The translations under genes and the position numbers were made by a program. DNA of 8,218 bases from Ruminococcaceae bacterium UBA7135 (GTDB taxonomy: Bacteria; Bacillota; Clostridia; Oscillospirales; Ruminococcaceae), in the NCBI GenBank assembly GCA_002492075.1, contig DKXD01000075.1:35237-43454 (forward strand), read 5' to 3'. Under the pieces are notes generated by a model. That model did no database searches, had not been told where the DNA came from, and saw only the letters and a program-made list of their open reading frames with translations. Of the stretch, positions 1-6,550 are shown one piece after another; the first letter of the stretch is position 1, and every line of letters begins with the position of its first letter.

Positions 1-342
1 ATCGGGCGGCACAAAACCGACCGCAAGAAGATGTGCGTGACGCTTGAAAACTCGCGCGAGGCGGTAACGCATTACTCCGTGATAAGGAATTACGCGGGCT
101 ATACTCACTTGAACGTTAAGCTCGAAACGGGCAGAACTCATCAGATACGCGTACATTTAAGCTACATCGGGCACGCGGTCGCGGGAGATGAGGTCTATGG
201 AAACGGCAAACCGAAGTGGCTTTGCGGGCAGTGCCTGCACGCGAAGAAGATCGGATTTGTTCACCCCCGAACGGACGAATATATGGAGTTCGATTCGGAG
301 CTTCCTAACTATTTTATGAAGTTCCTTAACAGTATTGAGTGA
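1..342 (+). CDS. RluA-family pseudouridine synthase, C-terminal fragment
   Basis: This is the 3' end of a gene cut by the window edge; the frame is open from base 1 and ends at TGA 340-342, leaving 113 residues. The family isomerises specific uridines in rRNA or tRNA to pseudouridine. The fragment opens with IGRHKTDRKKM, the usual segment after the catalytic region in RluA/RluC/RluD proteins. It carries the family C-terminal motif GRTHQIRVH (fragment residues about 44-52) followed by GHAVAGDEVYG, and then the LHAKKIGFVHP strand seen near the end of this fold. The catalytic-aspartate motif (HRLD..TSG) would lie upstream and is not in the window, so activity and the exact target (RluD, RluC or another) cannot be judged. 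The following LRR gene starts 11 bases downstream, which suggests one transcript. Confidence 0.93.
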   Translation: MGRHKTDRKKMCVTLENSREAVTHYSVIRNYAGYTHLNVKLETGRTHQIRVHLSYIGHAVAGDEVYGNGKPKWLCGQCLHAKKIGFVHPRTDEYMEFDSELPNYFMKFLNSIE

Positions 343-353
343 GGTGTTTTTGA

Positions 354-1124
354 GTGGATGTCGGAAGTTTGCCAAAACCGGTTAATCCTACGATAAGGAT
401 AGACAAAAAGGAAACGACAGTAGATCTGCTTGGAACAAAGCCCGAAGATGTGACGTATCTTTGTGTATATTCCAACGATAAAAAAACCGATCTTGGTTTT
501 TTAAGAGAGTATCCCAATGTGGAAACTTTGTTTGTAAACGGCGATTTTGCCAATGTTGACGGAATTTCGGAGCTGAAACGGCTGAACAGACTGATTTTGG
601 TGCTTTCCGCAGACGTTGATCTTTCGGGGGTATGTGTTCTCGAGTTGAAAAGTCTGACTGCCTATCATCAGATAAACAATGGCTTTGCAGAGATGCTGAC
701 GGAGAATGTTGAATATCTGAAGCTTTTGGAAATGCGCAGAATTACGGACTTATCGTTTATTGAAAAGGCAAAGGGATTGAAAAAGCTGTATCTGTGTTCG
801 TTGCCCGCAGTGGAAAAGCTTCCCGACTTCGGCAAGCTGCCGAATTTATATGGGCTGAAGCTCTACGAGCTGCACAAACTGAACGACATTGATAATCTGA
901 CGCGTTCAAATTTGCGTTATCTTGATTTCGCGTTGGTCGCGGACAAGCTCAGCGGTACAAAGCTCGCGGACGTTCTTCTTGGTATGGAGCGCTTGGAATG
1001 GGCGCATTTGATACCCGACAGAAGCAGCGACCGCCGCTATAACGTAATGGAAAACCGTTTGAGAAAGGCTGGTCGGGAGCAGCTGCTCGTATACTGCAAT
1101 ATGGATAAGTGGCAGAAATTATAA
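354..1124 (+). CDS. Small leucine-rich-repeat protein, function unknown
   Basis: A 256-residue protein read from GTG at 354. An in-frame TGA sits immediately upstream (351-353), so this is the first possible start, and GAGGTG at 341-346 gives a good ribosome site 7 bases away. Residues about 50-195 contain irregular leucine-rich repeats: lines such as NVETLFV, LNRLILVL, NVEYLKLLEM, LKKLYLCSL, LPNLYGLKLYEL and NLRYLDF recur at roughly 20-24 residue spacing, as in solenoids built of short strands. No signal peptide, LPXTG anchor or membrane segment is visible, so it is probably cytoplasmic. The first 30 residues and the last about 55 (charged, with RSSDRRYN) probably cap the solenoid. LRR proteins usually bind other proteins; the partner is unknown. 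Small LRR proteins of this kind also occur in polymorphic-toxin immunity loci, but that is only a possibility here. The HAD gene follows after 18 bases. Confidence 0.8.
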   Translation: MDVGSLPKPVNPTIRIDKKETTVDLLGTKPEDVTYLCVYSNDKKTDLGFLREYPNVETLFVNGDFANVDGISELKRLNRLILVLSADVDLSGVCVLELKSLTAYHQINNGFAEMLTENVEYLKLLEMRRITDLSFIEKAKGLKKLYLCSLPAVEKLPDFGKLPNLYGLKLYELHKLNDIDNLTRSNLRYLDFALVADKLSGTKLADVLLGMERLEWAHLIPDRSSDRRYNVMENRLRKAGREQLLVYCNMDKWQKL

Positions 1125-1142
1125 TGAAAGAGGTTTGCCGAA

Positions 1143-1952
1143 TTGGATTTCAATAAAGTGATTTTTATGACCGATCTTGACGGCACTCTTCTCACCGACG
1201 ATAAGCGTATTCTTGATAAGGATATGTCGGCGATAAAGCGTTTCCGCGAGGGCGGTGGCATTTTTACGGCGGCAACGGGGCGTGGTTACGCCATGGCTCG
1301 GCGAATAGTCGAGGACGTGCTGCATTTGGACATACCGAGCGTTCTGTTTAATGGTGCGGGAGTTTATGATTTTAAGCAAAATCGGTTTTTGTGGCAGTGC
1401 GAGATAGGGTCGATTGCGCGGGAGTATATTCGCAGACTGAACGCGATGTTCCCAGAAAAGCTGGGGTTTGAGGTGCTTCACGAGCAGACGGTTTTCGTGC
1501 CTTTTATCAATCAGACGGAGCAGGAGCATTTGGAAATGGAAAGTGTTGTTCCCGACAGACGACCGCTTGACGATATACCTGAGGGTGGCTGGCTGAAGTT
1601 TGTTATAGCCGCCGAGCCGAGCGATCTTGACGAGGTTCAGAAAAAGGTGGAAAGCGGAGGCTTTGAGGATGTGCAGTGGGTGCGCAGTGCGCCGCATTAT
1701 TTCGAGTGTTTGCCAAAAGGCGTAGACAAGTCGCGCGGTTTTGCGGAATTGATACACATTCTCGGTGTGGAGAACAGATTTTCCGTGGCGGCGGGCGATT
1801 TTATGAACGATACCGCGATGATACAAAAAGCCAATCTTGGAGCTGCTGTTGCCAACGCACAAGAGAGCGTAAAGCAAGCCGCCGATTTGATAGTTTGCGA
1901 CAACAACAGCGGCGCAATATCCGAGATCATTGACTACATTGAGAAATTGTGA
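1143..1952 (+). CDS. Cof-type HAD-IIB family phosphatase
   Basis: A 269-residue haloacid dehalogenase superfamily hydrolase, expected to be a cytoplasmic Mg-dependent phosphatase acting on small phosphorylated metabolites. Motif I is DLDGT at residues 11-15 (nucleophile D11, acid/base D13). Motif II is T45 in AATGR. The motif III lysine is probably K196 in GVDKSRGF. Motif IV is GDFMND at 218-223. Residues about 80-190 form the C2-type cap inserted between motifs II and III, which defines the Cof/IIB subgroup; length is normal for it. The start is TTG at 1143, preceded by AAAGAGG at 1127-1133. The first ATG (1167, residue 9) would remove the beta strand before motif I, so TTG is preferred. The substrate cannot be predicted, since members act on sugar phosphates, FMN, PLP and others. 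It lies in the co-directional run, with the next gene's ribosome site overlapping its TGA. Confidence 0.92.
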   Translation: MDFNKVIFMTDLDGTLLTDDKRILDKDMSAIKRFREGGGIFTAATGRGYAMARRIVEDVLHLDIPSVLFNGAGVYDFKQNRFLWQCEIGSIAREYIRRLNAMFPEKLGFEVLHEQTVFVPFINQTEQEHLEMESVVPDRRPLDDIPEGGWLKFVIAAEPSDLDEVQKKVESGGFEDVQWVRSAPHYFECLPKGVDKSRGFAELIHILGVENRFSVAAGDFMNDTAMIQKANLGAAVANAQESVKQAADLIVCDNNSGAISEIIDYIEKL

Positions 1953-1959
1953 GGTAATT

Positions 1960-2673
1960 ATGTTTGATTTCCTAAAACAGCTTGGCAAGTCGCTTGCGGA
2001 CGGCATGGGGTTAAACGCTCAAAAAAATACCGCGAACGATGTTAATTCCAAAAGCGGCGAAAATAACGCTTCGCCGCCGGTCAACGGGTCTTTTCCCGAA
2101 GCTGTGCCGGACAAACCCGTGCCGTTCGGCTATAAGAACTCGTGGCTGTGCATCAAGGCAGATTCGCCCGAGGAAGTTATCGAAAAAATGTGCTTGAATA
2201 ATCCGCGCGTCAGCAGTTGGAAGGACGGCGTTTACGGAAAACACGGTGGAGTGTTCGTATCGCCCGTGCTGGACAGCTATGTGCTTGTGGTCGGCTGGGA
2301 GGGAGATATTCTCGAAACCGACCCCGCGCTGCTCGATGAGCTGGCGAAGAAATTCTCCGAGCTGCATTTTTTCAGCACTCACCGTGTCTCCGATTATCAT
2401 GTCTGGGTGAAATATGTCGGCGGCGAGATGATACGCGGTTACGGCTATTGCGGCGGAGAGGGCGAGGTGTTTCTGAATAAAGGCGCGGTGACCGCCGAGG
2501 AAACGGAGCTGGGGCTTACGGAGCTTATCCCCGATACCGAAGCGGATTGGGACAGTTACGAGTTCCCGGACGAGCAGAATGTTCTTGACGTTGCTGCCGC
2601 GTGGGGCGTCGATACGCTTTTTCAAAGAAAGACATATCCCGAATCAACTGGTTTTTTGTGCGATATAAAATAA
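1960..2673 (+). CDS. Uncharacterised protein, first copy of a tandem paralogue pair
   Basis: A 237-residue protein starting at ATG 1960. GAGG at 1951-1954 overlaps the TGA of the HAD gene and lies 5 bases before the ATG; an upstream in-frame start at 1930 would overlap the HAD gene and lacks this site. Residues 1-17 (MFDFLKQLGKSLADGMG) could form a short amphipathic helix. Residues about 18-50 are a polar Asn/Ser/Pro-rich linker. A compact domain then runs from PVPFGYK (about 52) to the C-terminus. Fixed points are FGYK..WLC.K, FVSP..D.YVLVV, RVSDYH.WVKYV, RGYG..CG, VFLN.GA and AAAWG.D. I know this pattern only from unnamed bacterial proteins and assign no activity; no catalytic triad, metal site or membrane segment stands out. 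The next gene is about half identical over this domain. Acidic composition and tandem duplication would suit an immunity-type protein, but this is inference. Confidence 0.82.
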   Translation: MFDFLKQLGKSLADGMGLNAQKNTANDVNSKSGENNASPPVNGSFPEAVPDKPVPFGYKNSWLCIKADSPEEVIEKMCLNNPRVSSWKDGVYGKHGGVFVSPVLDSYVLVVGWEGDILETDPALLDELAKKFSELHFFSTHRVSDYHVWVKYVGGEMIRGYGYCGGEGEVFLNKGAVTAEETELGLTELIPDTEADWDSYEFPDEQNVLDVAAAWGVDTLFQRKTYPESTGFLCDIK

Positions 2674-2695
2674 CTTTACTACGGAGGAGATCATT

Positions 2696-3391
2696 ATGGG
2701 ATTTTTAGACGACCTGTTCAACAACAGCAAATATCTTAACAAAGAAAAGCAGTCGGCGAAAAAGGCAAAGCCGTCTACTGAGGAGTGCCATGCGGAGACT
2801 ATTTCGCGTCCCGAGACCGGCAACGACCCCGATTTCCCCATACCGTTCGGATATAAGTGTAATTGGCTCTGCGTTAAATCGGATTCACCGCTTGAGGTGA
2901 TAGAAAAGCTTGGATTGAAAAATGCCGAGCCGTCGAACTGGGATAAGGGTATTGAAATGGCTTACAACGGCTATCGTTTTGTGTCGCCCGCGTTGGACGG
3001 CTATGTGCTTGTGGTGAATATCGGAATGGATATTCTGACGCTTGCGCCCGAGCTGCTGGACGATAAGGCAAAGCTGTTTCCCGAAATGCAGTTCTTTGTA
3101 ACTCAGCGCGTTTCGGATTATCACGCGTGGGTCAAGTATGTAAACGGCATTATGGTGCGCGGTTACGGCTGGTGCGGCTGCGACGGCAAGGTGTTCCTCA
3201 ACAGGGGTGCGCTTACTTCCGAAGAAACGAAGCTTGGCTTCACAAATCTTCTTCCCAATGAGGAAGCGGACTGGGAAACGCACGAAACGCCCGATGAGGA
3301 GTATGTTATCGAGCTTGCGGCGGCATGGGGCATAGATCCCGCGTTTTCTTCAAAGGATTATCCTAAAGGAATGGGGTACATTTGCAGATAG
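2696..3391 (+). CDS. Uncharacterised protein, second copy of the tandem paralogue pair
   Basis: A 231-residue paralogue of the preceding gene, starting at ATG 2696 with a strong GGAGGAG site at 2683-2689, 6 bases upstream. The stop is TAG 3389-3391. By eye it matches its neighbour at roughly 100 of about 187 positions from PFGYK to the end, sharing WLC.K.DSP.EVIEK, FVSP.LD.YVLVV, RVSDYH.WVKYV, RGYG.CG, EET.LG, EADW and AAAWG. The first 45 residues differ apart from a similar short hydrophobic/amphipathic start (MGFLDDLF) and a charged linker. The duplication is therefore a local, fairly old one in which only the folded domain was conserved. This copy has two extra residues (about 86-90) in the loop before FVSP and begins the loop after VLVV differently, so ligand or partner specificity may have diverged. 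Function is unknown. Confidence 0.82.
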   Translation: MGFLDDLFNNSKYLNKEKQSAKKAKPSTEECHAETISRPETGNDPDFPIPFGYKCNWLCVKSDSPLEVIEKLGLKNAEPSNWDKGIEMAYNGYRFVSPALDGYVLVVNIGMDILTLAPELLDDKAKLFPEMQFFVTQRVSDYHAWVKYVNGIMVRGYGWCGCDGKVFLNRGALTSEETKLGFTNLLPNEEADWETHETPDEEYVIELAAAWGIDPAFSSKDYPKGMGYICR

Positions 3392-3421
3392 TTATTAGTA
3401 GTTAGTTGTGGGGGAGATCGA

Positions 3422-3691
3422 ATGATTGAGGTAATTTGCGAGGACGGCATTTTTAAGGCTAAGGGCAGTTTTTCGCTCGGTATCGCGGGAACTTTTGTGA
3501 ATGAGGACTTTGACGGGGAGATGATCTCGTTTTCCGAGGATATGCTCGATCAGATATTGGAGAGCGATGACTTTTTTGTTGAGCCGCTGCTGCCGTTCAT
3601 AAAGTCCGACGATCCCGATGAGATCGCAAAGGGCTTACCGAGTATTATAATCAAAAGGAACGCGAGATCGCCGCGAATGAGAAGGAGATAA
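3422..3691 (+). CDS. N-terminal part of a frame-disrupted acidic protein
   Basis: An 89-codon frame starting at ATG 3422, with GGGGGAG at 3410-3416 placed 5 bases upstream, so initiation here looks real. Residues 1-71 are acidic and protein-like (MIEVICEDGIFKAKGSF, then SDDPDEIAKG). The last 18 residues turn abruptly basic and repetitive (SIIIKRNARSPRMRRR), which is typical of reading past a frame disruption. The sequence in the -1 frame from 3634 reads LTEYYNQKEREIAANEKEIND and continues without a stop to 4101. Joined at 3634, the two parts give a coherent 226-residue acidic protein. Explanations are a real one-base deletion, a sequencing undercount in AAA or GGG, or -1 ribosomal frameshifting at the heptamer there. 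I do not recognise the family. It follows the paralogue pair after 30 bases. Confidence 0.65.
   Translation: MIEVICEDGIFKAKGSFSLGIAGTFVNEDFDGEMISFSEDMLDQILESDDFFVEPLLPFIKSDDPDEIAKGLPSIIIKRNARSPRMRRR
3628..3634 (+). promoter_or_regulatory. Candidate -1 ribosomal frameshift heptamer (A AAG GGC)
   Basis: In the frame of the 3422 gene the codons are GCA AAG GGC, so AAAGGGC fits the X XXY YYZ pattern with slippage onto AAA and GGG. After slipping by -1 the next codon is CTT at 3634, which leads straight into the long downstream frame ending at 4101. No strong stimulatory hairpin is visible within 10 bases downstream; the nearest is a 4-bp CGCG/CGCG stem around 3661-3675. No clear internal Shine-Dalgarno lies 10-14 bases upstream. 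The placement fits frameshifting exactly, but a lost G or A in this homopolymer stretch would leave the same picture, so this is only a candidate. Confidence 0.3.
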
Positions 3692-3702
3692 ACGACTGTA
3701 TA

Positions 3703-4101
3703 TTGTTTCATCTTTTTAACGATATGGAGGCGTGCGGATATCCGTTCTGGGAGATAAAGGAGGCGCTTTTGCCGGGCTATCTCGAAAAGTACAGCGAGGA
3801 CGAGTATGATGACGTTGTGTATTGTCATCAAGACGGCAGCATTTACGGTCTGTATGAATATTTTGATGATAATCCGAACAACGGTACTCTTGAAAAGCCC
3901 GATGTTGAAGCGCTGATACGCAGGCTGTATCCGATGTTCAACTTGGACGGATTTATAAAGTCGTTCAAGCCGGAGGGTCTTGATTTCAACGGCAAGTTTA
4001 TGTCGTTTCAGTTCAGCGACGGCTGGGGCGCACAGCTTGCCTGCGCCGCGTATGACGAGCTTGACGAGAACTTCACGTTTACCGATTGGCATAATCACTG
4101 A
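3703..4101 (+). CDS. C-terminal part of the frame-disrupted acidic protein
   Basis: A 132-codon frame from a TTG at 3703 to TGA 4099-4101. The frame is open further upstream, to just after a stop at 3619-3621, and the extra stretch (YYNQKEREIAANEKEIND) looks like real protein. The TTG is therefore probably not the natural start; AAGGAG at 3682-3687 is 15 bases away, too far to be convincing. The protein is acidic and aromatic-rich, with ACGYPFWEIKEALLPGYLEKY, a DGSIYGLYEYFDDNP segment, a helical ALIRRLYPMFNLDGFIKSF stretch and a C-terminal region ending TFTDWHNH. It contains no membrane segment or signal peptide. It is most simply the second part of the gene that starts at 3422, joined at 3634 to make 226 residues. 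If it is translated independently, it is a separate small hypothetical protein. Confidence 0.6.
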   Translation: MFHLFNDMEACGYPFWEIKEALLPGYLEKYSEDEYDDVVYCHQDGSIYGLYEYFDDNPNNGTLEKPDVEALIRRLYPMFNLDGFIKSFKPEGLDFNGKFMSFQFSDGWGAQLACAAYDELDENFTFTDWHNH

Positions 4102-4235
4102 AAAGTTCGGCAATGGCGCGGATTTGATGATTTTTCCGCCGCGGATGAGTAAAAGGCTTATGAAACCGCTTATTAAAAATATAGATCGGCTTTGACCGAT
4201 ACATTTTGAAAGAGAACAAATTTTAGGAGGCAACT

Positions 4236-5075
4236 ATGGACGAAAAACTTGTAAGACAGCTTCAAATAGATGCTGCCAAGGTAAGGCTCGGTATTATCGA
4301 GGGTGTTCACGCGGCGAAAGCGGGACATCCGGGCGGTTCGCTGTCGTGCGCCGACCTGCTTACTTATCTTTATACACATCGCATGAATGTCGATCCGAAA
4401 AAACCGAAAGATCCCAACCGTGACCGCTTGGTTCTGTCGAAAGGGCACAGCGCTCCCGCATTGTACGCGACGCTCGCTTTGCGCGGTTTTTTCCCTATGG
4501 AGGAGATGAAAACTCTGCGAAAGATCGGTTCCAGGCTGCAAGGTCATCCGGACATCAAAACTCCCGGTATAGATATGAGCACAGGATCTTTAGGGCAGGG
4601 AATTTCGGTAGCCTGCGGAATGGCTCTTTCCGCGAAAATAACCTGCGACCCGTACAAGGTCTTCGCGGTTCTCGGCGACGGTGAGATAGAGGAGGGCGAG
4701 GTCTGGGAAGCGGCGATGTTCGCGGCGCATTATAAGCTCGATAATCTTGTTGCGGTAGTCGATAATAACGGTTTGCAGATCGACGGCAAGGTAAGCGAGG
4801 TCATGAGCCCATACCCGATAGATGAAAAGTTTGAAGCGTTCGGCTGGCACGTTATAAACATCAACGCTCATGATTTCAACGAAATGGAAAAGGCGTTCAA
4901 TGAAGCAGAAACCGTTATGCAAAAGCCCACTATGATCGTTATGCGCTCCACAAAGGGCAAGGGAGTTTCCTATATGGAAAACAGCGTGGATTGGCACGGA
5001 AAAGCTCCGAATGACGAGGAATACGAGATCGCCGTAAAGGAAATAAAAGCGTATCTTGCGGAGCTTGAAGCGTAA
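4236..5075 (+). CDS. tkt: Transketolase, N-terminal (TPP-binding) subunit
   Basis: A 279-residue protein equal to the first domain of transketolase, encoded separately from its partner just downstream. With that partner it should transfer two-carbon ketol units between sugar phosphates in the cytoplasm (non-oxidative pentose phosphate pathway). Visible motifs are GHPGG at 30-34, SKGHSAPALY at about 68-77, GHPD at 103-106, STGSLGQG at 115-122, and the TPP/Mg motif GDGE at 147-150 ending in NN at 177-178. STKGKG and the DWHG histidine (254) follow. The start ATG 4236 has a consensus AGGAGG at 4225-4230, 5 bases upstream. Its length matches split transketolase subunits, so it is not a truncation. 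Split pairs also include apulose-4-phosphate transketolase and other relatives, so the exact sugar substrate is not proven. A 134-base gap separates it from the upstream run. Confidence 0.95.
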   Translation: MDEKLVRQLQIDAAKVRLGIIEGVHAAKAGHPGGSLSCADLLTYLYTHRMNVDPKKPKDPNRDRLVLSKGHSAPALYATLALRGFFPMEEMKTLRKIGSRLQGHPDIKTPGIDMSTGSLGQGISVACGMALSAKITCDPYKVFAVLGDGEIEEGEVWEAAMFAAHYKLDNLVAVVDNNGLQIDGKVSEVMSPYPIDEKFEAFGWHVININAHDFNEMEKAFNEAETVMQKPTMIVMRSTKGKGVSYMENSVDWHGKAPNDEEYEIAVKEIKAYLAELEA

Positions 5076-5099
5076 AACGAGAATAAGGAGTGTATAAAT

Positions 5100-6035
5100 A
5101 TGGAAAAAAGAGCAACTCGTGAGGGCTATGGAGAAGGCTTGTGCGCTCTCGCCGAGGTAAGACCCGATCTTTTGGTGCTTGACGCGGACTTGGCGGCGGC
5201 AACAAAGACAAATATATTCAAGAAAAAATACCCCGAAAAGCATTACGACTGCGGTATCGCAGAAGCCAATATGATGGGCGTCGCGGCGGGTATCGCGTCT
5301 ACGGGAAAGCTGGTGTTTGCAAGCAGCTTTGCGATGTTCGCGGCGGGCAGAGCGTTCGAGATCGTCAGAAACTCGATATGCTACCCGAACCTTAACGTTA
5401 AGATAGGCGCAACTCACGCGGGTATCTCCGTCGGTGAGGACGGCGCGACACATCAGTGTAATGAGGATATCGCGCTTATGCGAGCTATCCCGAATATGAC
5501 CGTGATAAATCCCGCGGATTATGTGGAGGCGAAAGCAGCCGTCCTTGCAATGGCGGATTATGTCGGACCCACATATATGCGTTTCGGGCGGCTTGCCGTG
5601 CCGATCTACAATGACGAGGCGACTTATAAATTCGAGGTCGGCAAGGGGATTACTATAAAGGACGGCAAGGACGTAACCATAATAGCAACGGGTCTTATGG
5701 TCGCCGAGGCTATGGATGCGGCGAACGCTCTCCACGAGCAGGGAATAGACGCGCGTATAATCAATATTCACACGATAAAGCCCATAGACCGCGATATAAT
5801 CGTAAAGGCGGCAAAGGAGACGGGTAAGATAATTACCGTCGAGGAACACAGCGTTATCGGCGGTCTTGGCTCCGCTGTCGGCGATGTGGTGCTTGAAGAG
5901 TGCCCCGTGCCCGTTATCAAGCTCGGCGTAAAGGACGTGTTCGGTCACAGCGGTTCGGCTAAGGACTTGCTCAAGGAGTACGGTCTTTGCGCGGAGAATA
6001 TCGTGGCTGTCACAAAGGCGGCGCTTGGGAAATGA
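5100..6035 (+). CDS. tkt: Transketolase, C-terminal subunit (pyrimidine-binding and C-terminal domains)
   Basis: A 311-residue partner of the preceding gene. Residues about 5-170 form the pyrimidine-binding domain: D29 (LDAD), the cofactor-activating glutamate E55 in CGIAEANMMG, FAMFAAGRAFE at about 77-87, and the substrate-site motif THAGISVGEDGATHQ at 105-119. MRFGRL at 160-165 follows. Residues about 185-311 form the C-terminal transketolase domain with VEEHSVIGGLG at 247-257 and a FGHSG turn near 281-285. ATG 5100 has AAGGAG at 5085-5090, 9 bases upstream, and lies 24 bases after the first subunit's stop, as expected for subunits made together. The family includes DXS and pyruvate dehydrogenase E1 beta, but the THAGISVGEDGATHQ stretch fits transketolase. 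The start of the next gene overlaps its TGA. Confidence 0.95.
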   Translation: MEKRATREGYGEGLCALAEVRPDLLVLDADLAAATKTNIFKKKYPEKHYDCGIAEANMMGVAAGIASTGKLVFASSFAMFAAGRAFEIVRNSICYPNLNVKIGATHAGISVGEDGATHQCNEDIALMRAIPNMTVINPADYVEAKAAVLAMADYVGPTYMRFGRLAVPIYNDEATYKFEVGKGITIKDGKDVTIIATGLMVAEAMDAANALHEQGIDARIINIHTIKPIDRDIIVKAAKETGKIITVEEHSVIGGLGSAVGDVVLEECPVPVIKLGVKDVFGHSGSAKDLLKEYGLCAENIVAVTKAALGK

Positions 6036-6544
6036 TACGATGGGAATGGGAGGAGAACAGCGTATTATACAATAAATCTCCGTATGTTCCTCCGCGCGAG
6101 ATATTTCAGGCGGTCTGCAACGAGCTTGGGAGATATTTTTCCCAAAGCGGTGCGAAATACACAAAATCCAACCGAAAAATCAAATTCGAGCTTGGGGCGG
6201 CGCGGCTTGAAACAGTGTTCTGGTCGTCACACAGCAATACGGCGGGCGAGTGGGTAAACCTCGAGATCGTTTCAACCGTATATGCCGCAGATAAAAGCGG
6301 GCTGGAGCGAAACGGGCTTCTTTATTTCAATATCAGACCCAAAAATTTTAACGTTTACGGAATTGACGAAAAGCTGTTTTCGGAGATAATCGAGTATATA
6401 AACGGAATTTATAAAACGGCTCAAAATTTCAATACCCGCGAGGGTATAAGGAGATTTCTTGCGAAAAATTCCTGCTCTGAAGCATGGTTTCTTGATGAAC
6501 ACCCAAACAACCGTGTTTATTTTGACAGACTTCCGGAGGATTGA
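6032..6544 (+). CDS. Uncharacterised 170-residue protein, coupled to transketolase
   Basis: The start ATG at 6032 overlaps the transketolase stop as ATGA, so translation is probably coupled; AAAGGCGG at 6014-6021 is a modest ribosome site. An upstream in-frame start at 5987 would run deep into the transketolase gene and is not preferred. The 170 residues have no signal peptide or membrane segment. An N-terminal Trp/Glu-rich segment (RWEWEE) is followed by a helix (REIFQAVCNELGRYF), then an alternating strand region with KYTKSNRKIKFEL, ETVFWSSHSNTAGEWVNLEI and LLYFNIRPK. A helix (EKLFSEIIEYINGIY) comes next, and the protein ends HPNNRVYFDRLPED. The layout suggests a small alpha/beta protein; the SSH.N..GEWV pattern resembles unnamed small bacterial proteins, but I assign no family. 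It lies between transketolase and a deformylase-like gene, with a 6-base gap to the latter. Confidence 0.8.
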   Translation: MIRWEWEENSVLYNKSPYVPPREIFQAVCNELGRYFSQSGAKYTKSNRKIKFELGAARLETVFWSSHSNTAGEWVNLEIVSTVYAADKSGLERNGLLYFNIRPKNFNVYGIDEKLFSEIIEYINGIYKTAQNFNTREGIRRFLAKNSCSEAWFLDEHPNNRVYFDRLPED

Positions 6545-6550
6545 CCGCGT

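Noticed and set aside
1119..2006. Minus-strand open frame of 295 codons
   Set aside because: Antisense to the HAD phosphatase with all motifs on the plus strand; no ribosome site or family motif of its own.
4118..4139. GCGGA/TCCGC hairpin after the disrupted gene
   Set aside because: Five pairs around a 12-base loop with no T-run after it; not convincing as a terminator.
4158..4200. Possible promoter (TATAGA at 4180) or terminator (ATCGG-CTTTGA-CCGAT at 4185-4200) upstream of transketolase
   Set aside because: The -10 match is 4 of 6 with no good -35, and the hairpin has only 5 pairs and no proper T-run. A promoter probably exists in this 134-base gap, but I cannot place it.
4236..6035. Transketolase broken by a frameshift
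   Set aside because: Two separate genes with their own strong ribosome sites and complete domain boundaries are the normal split form, not a pseudogene.
4590..6164. Long minus-strand open frame of 524 codons
   Set aside because: It lies entirely antisense to the transketolase pair and the next gene, whose motifs are unmistakable. Its translation is Arg/His/Leu-rich and low in recognisable motifs, as expected for a shadow frame.
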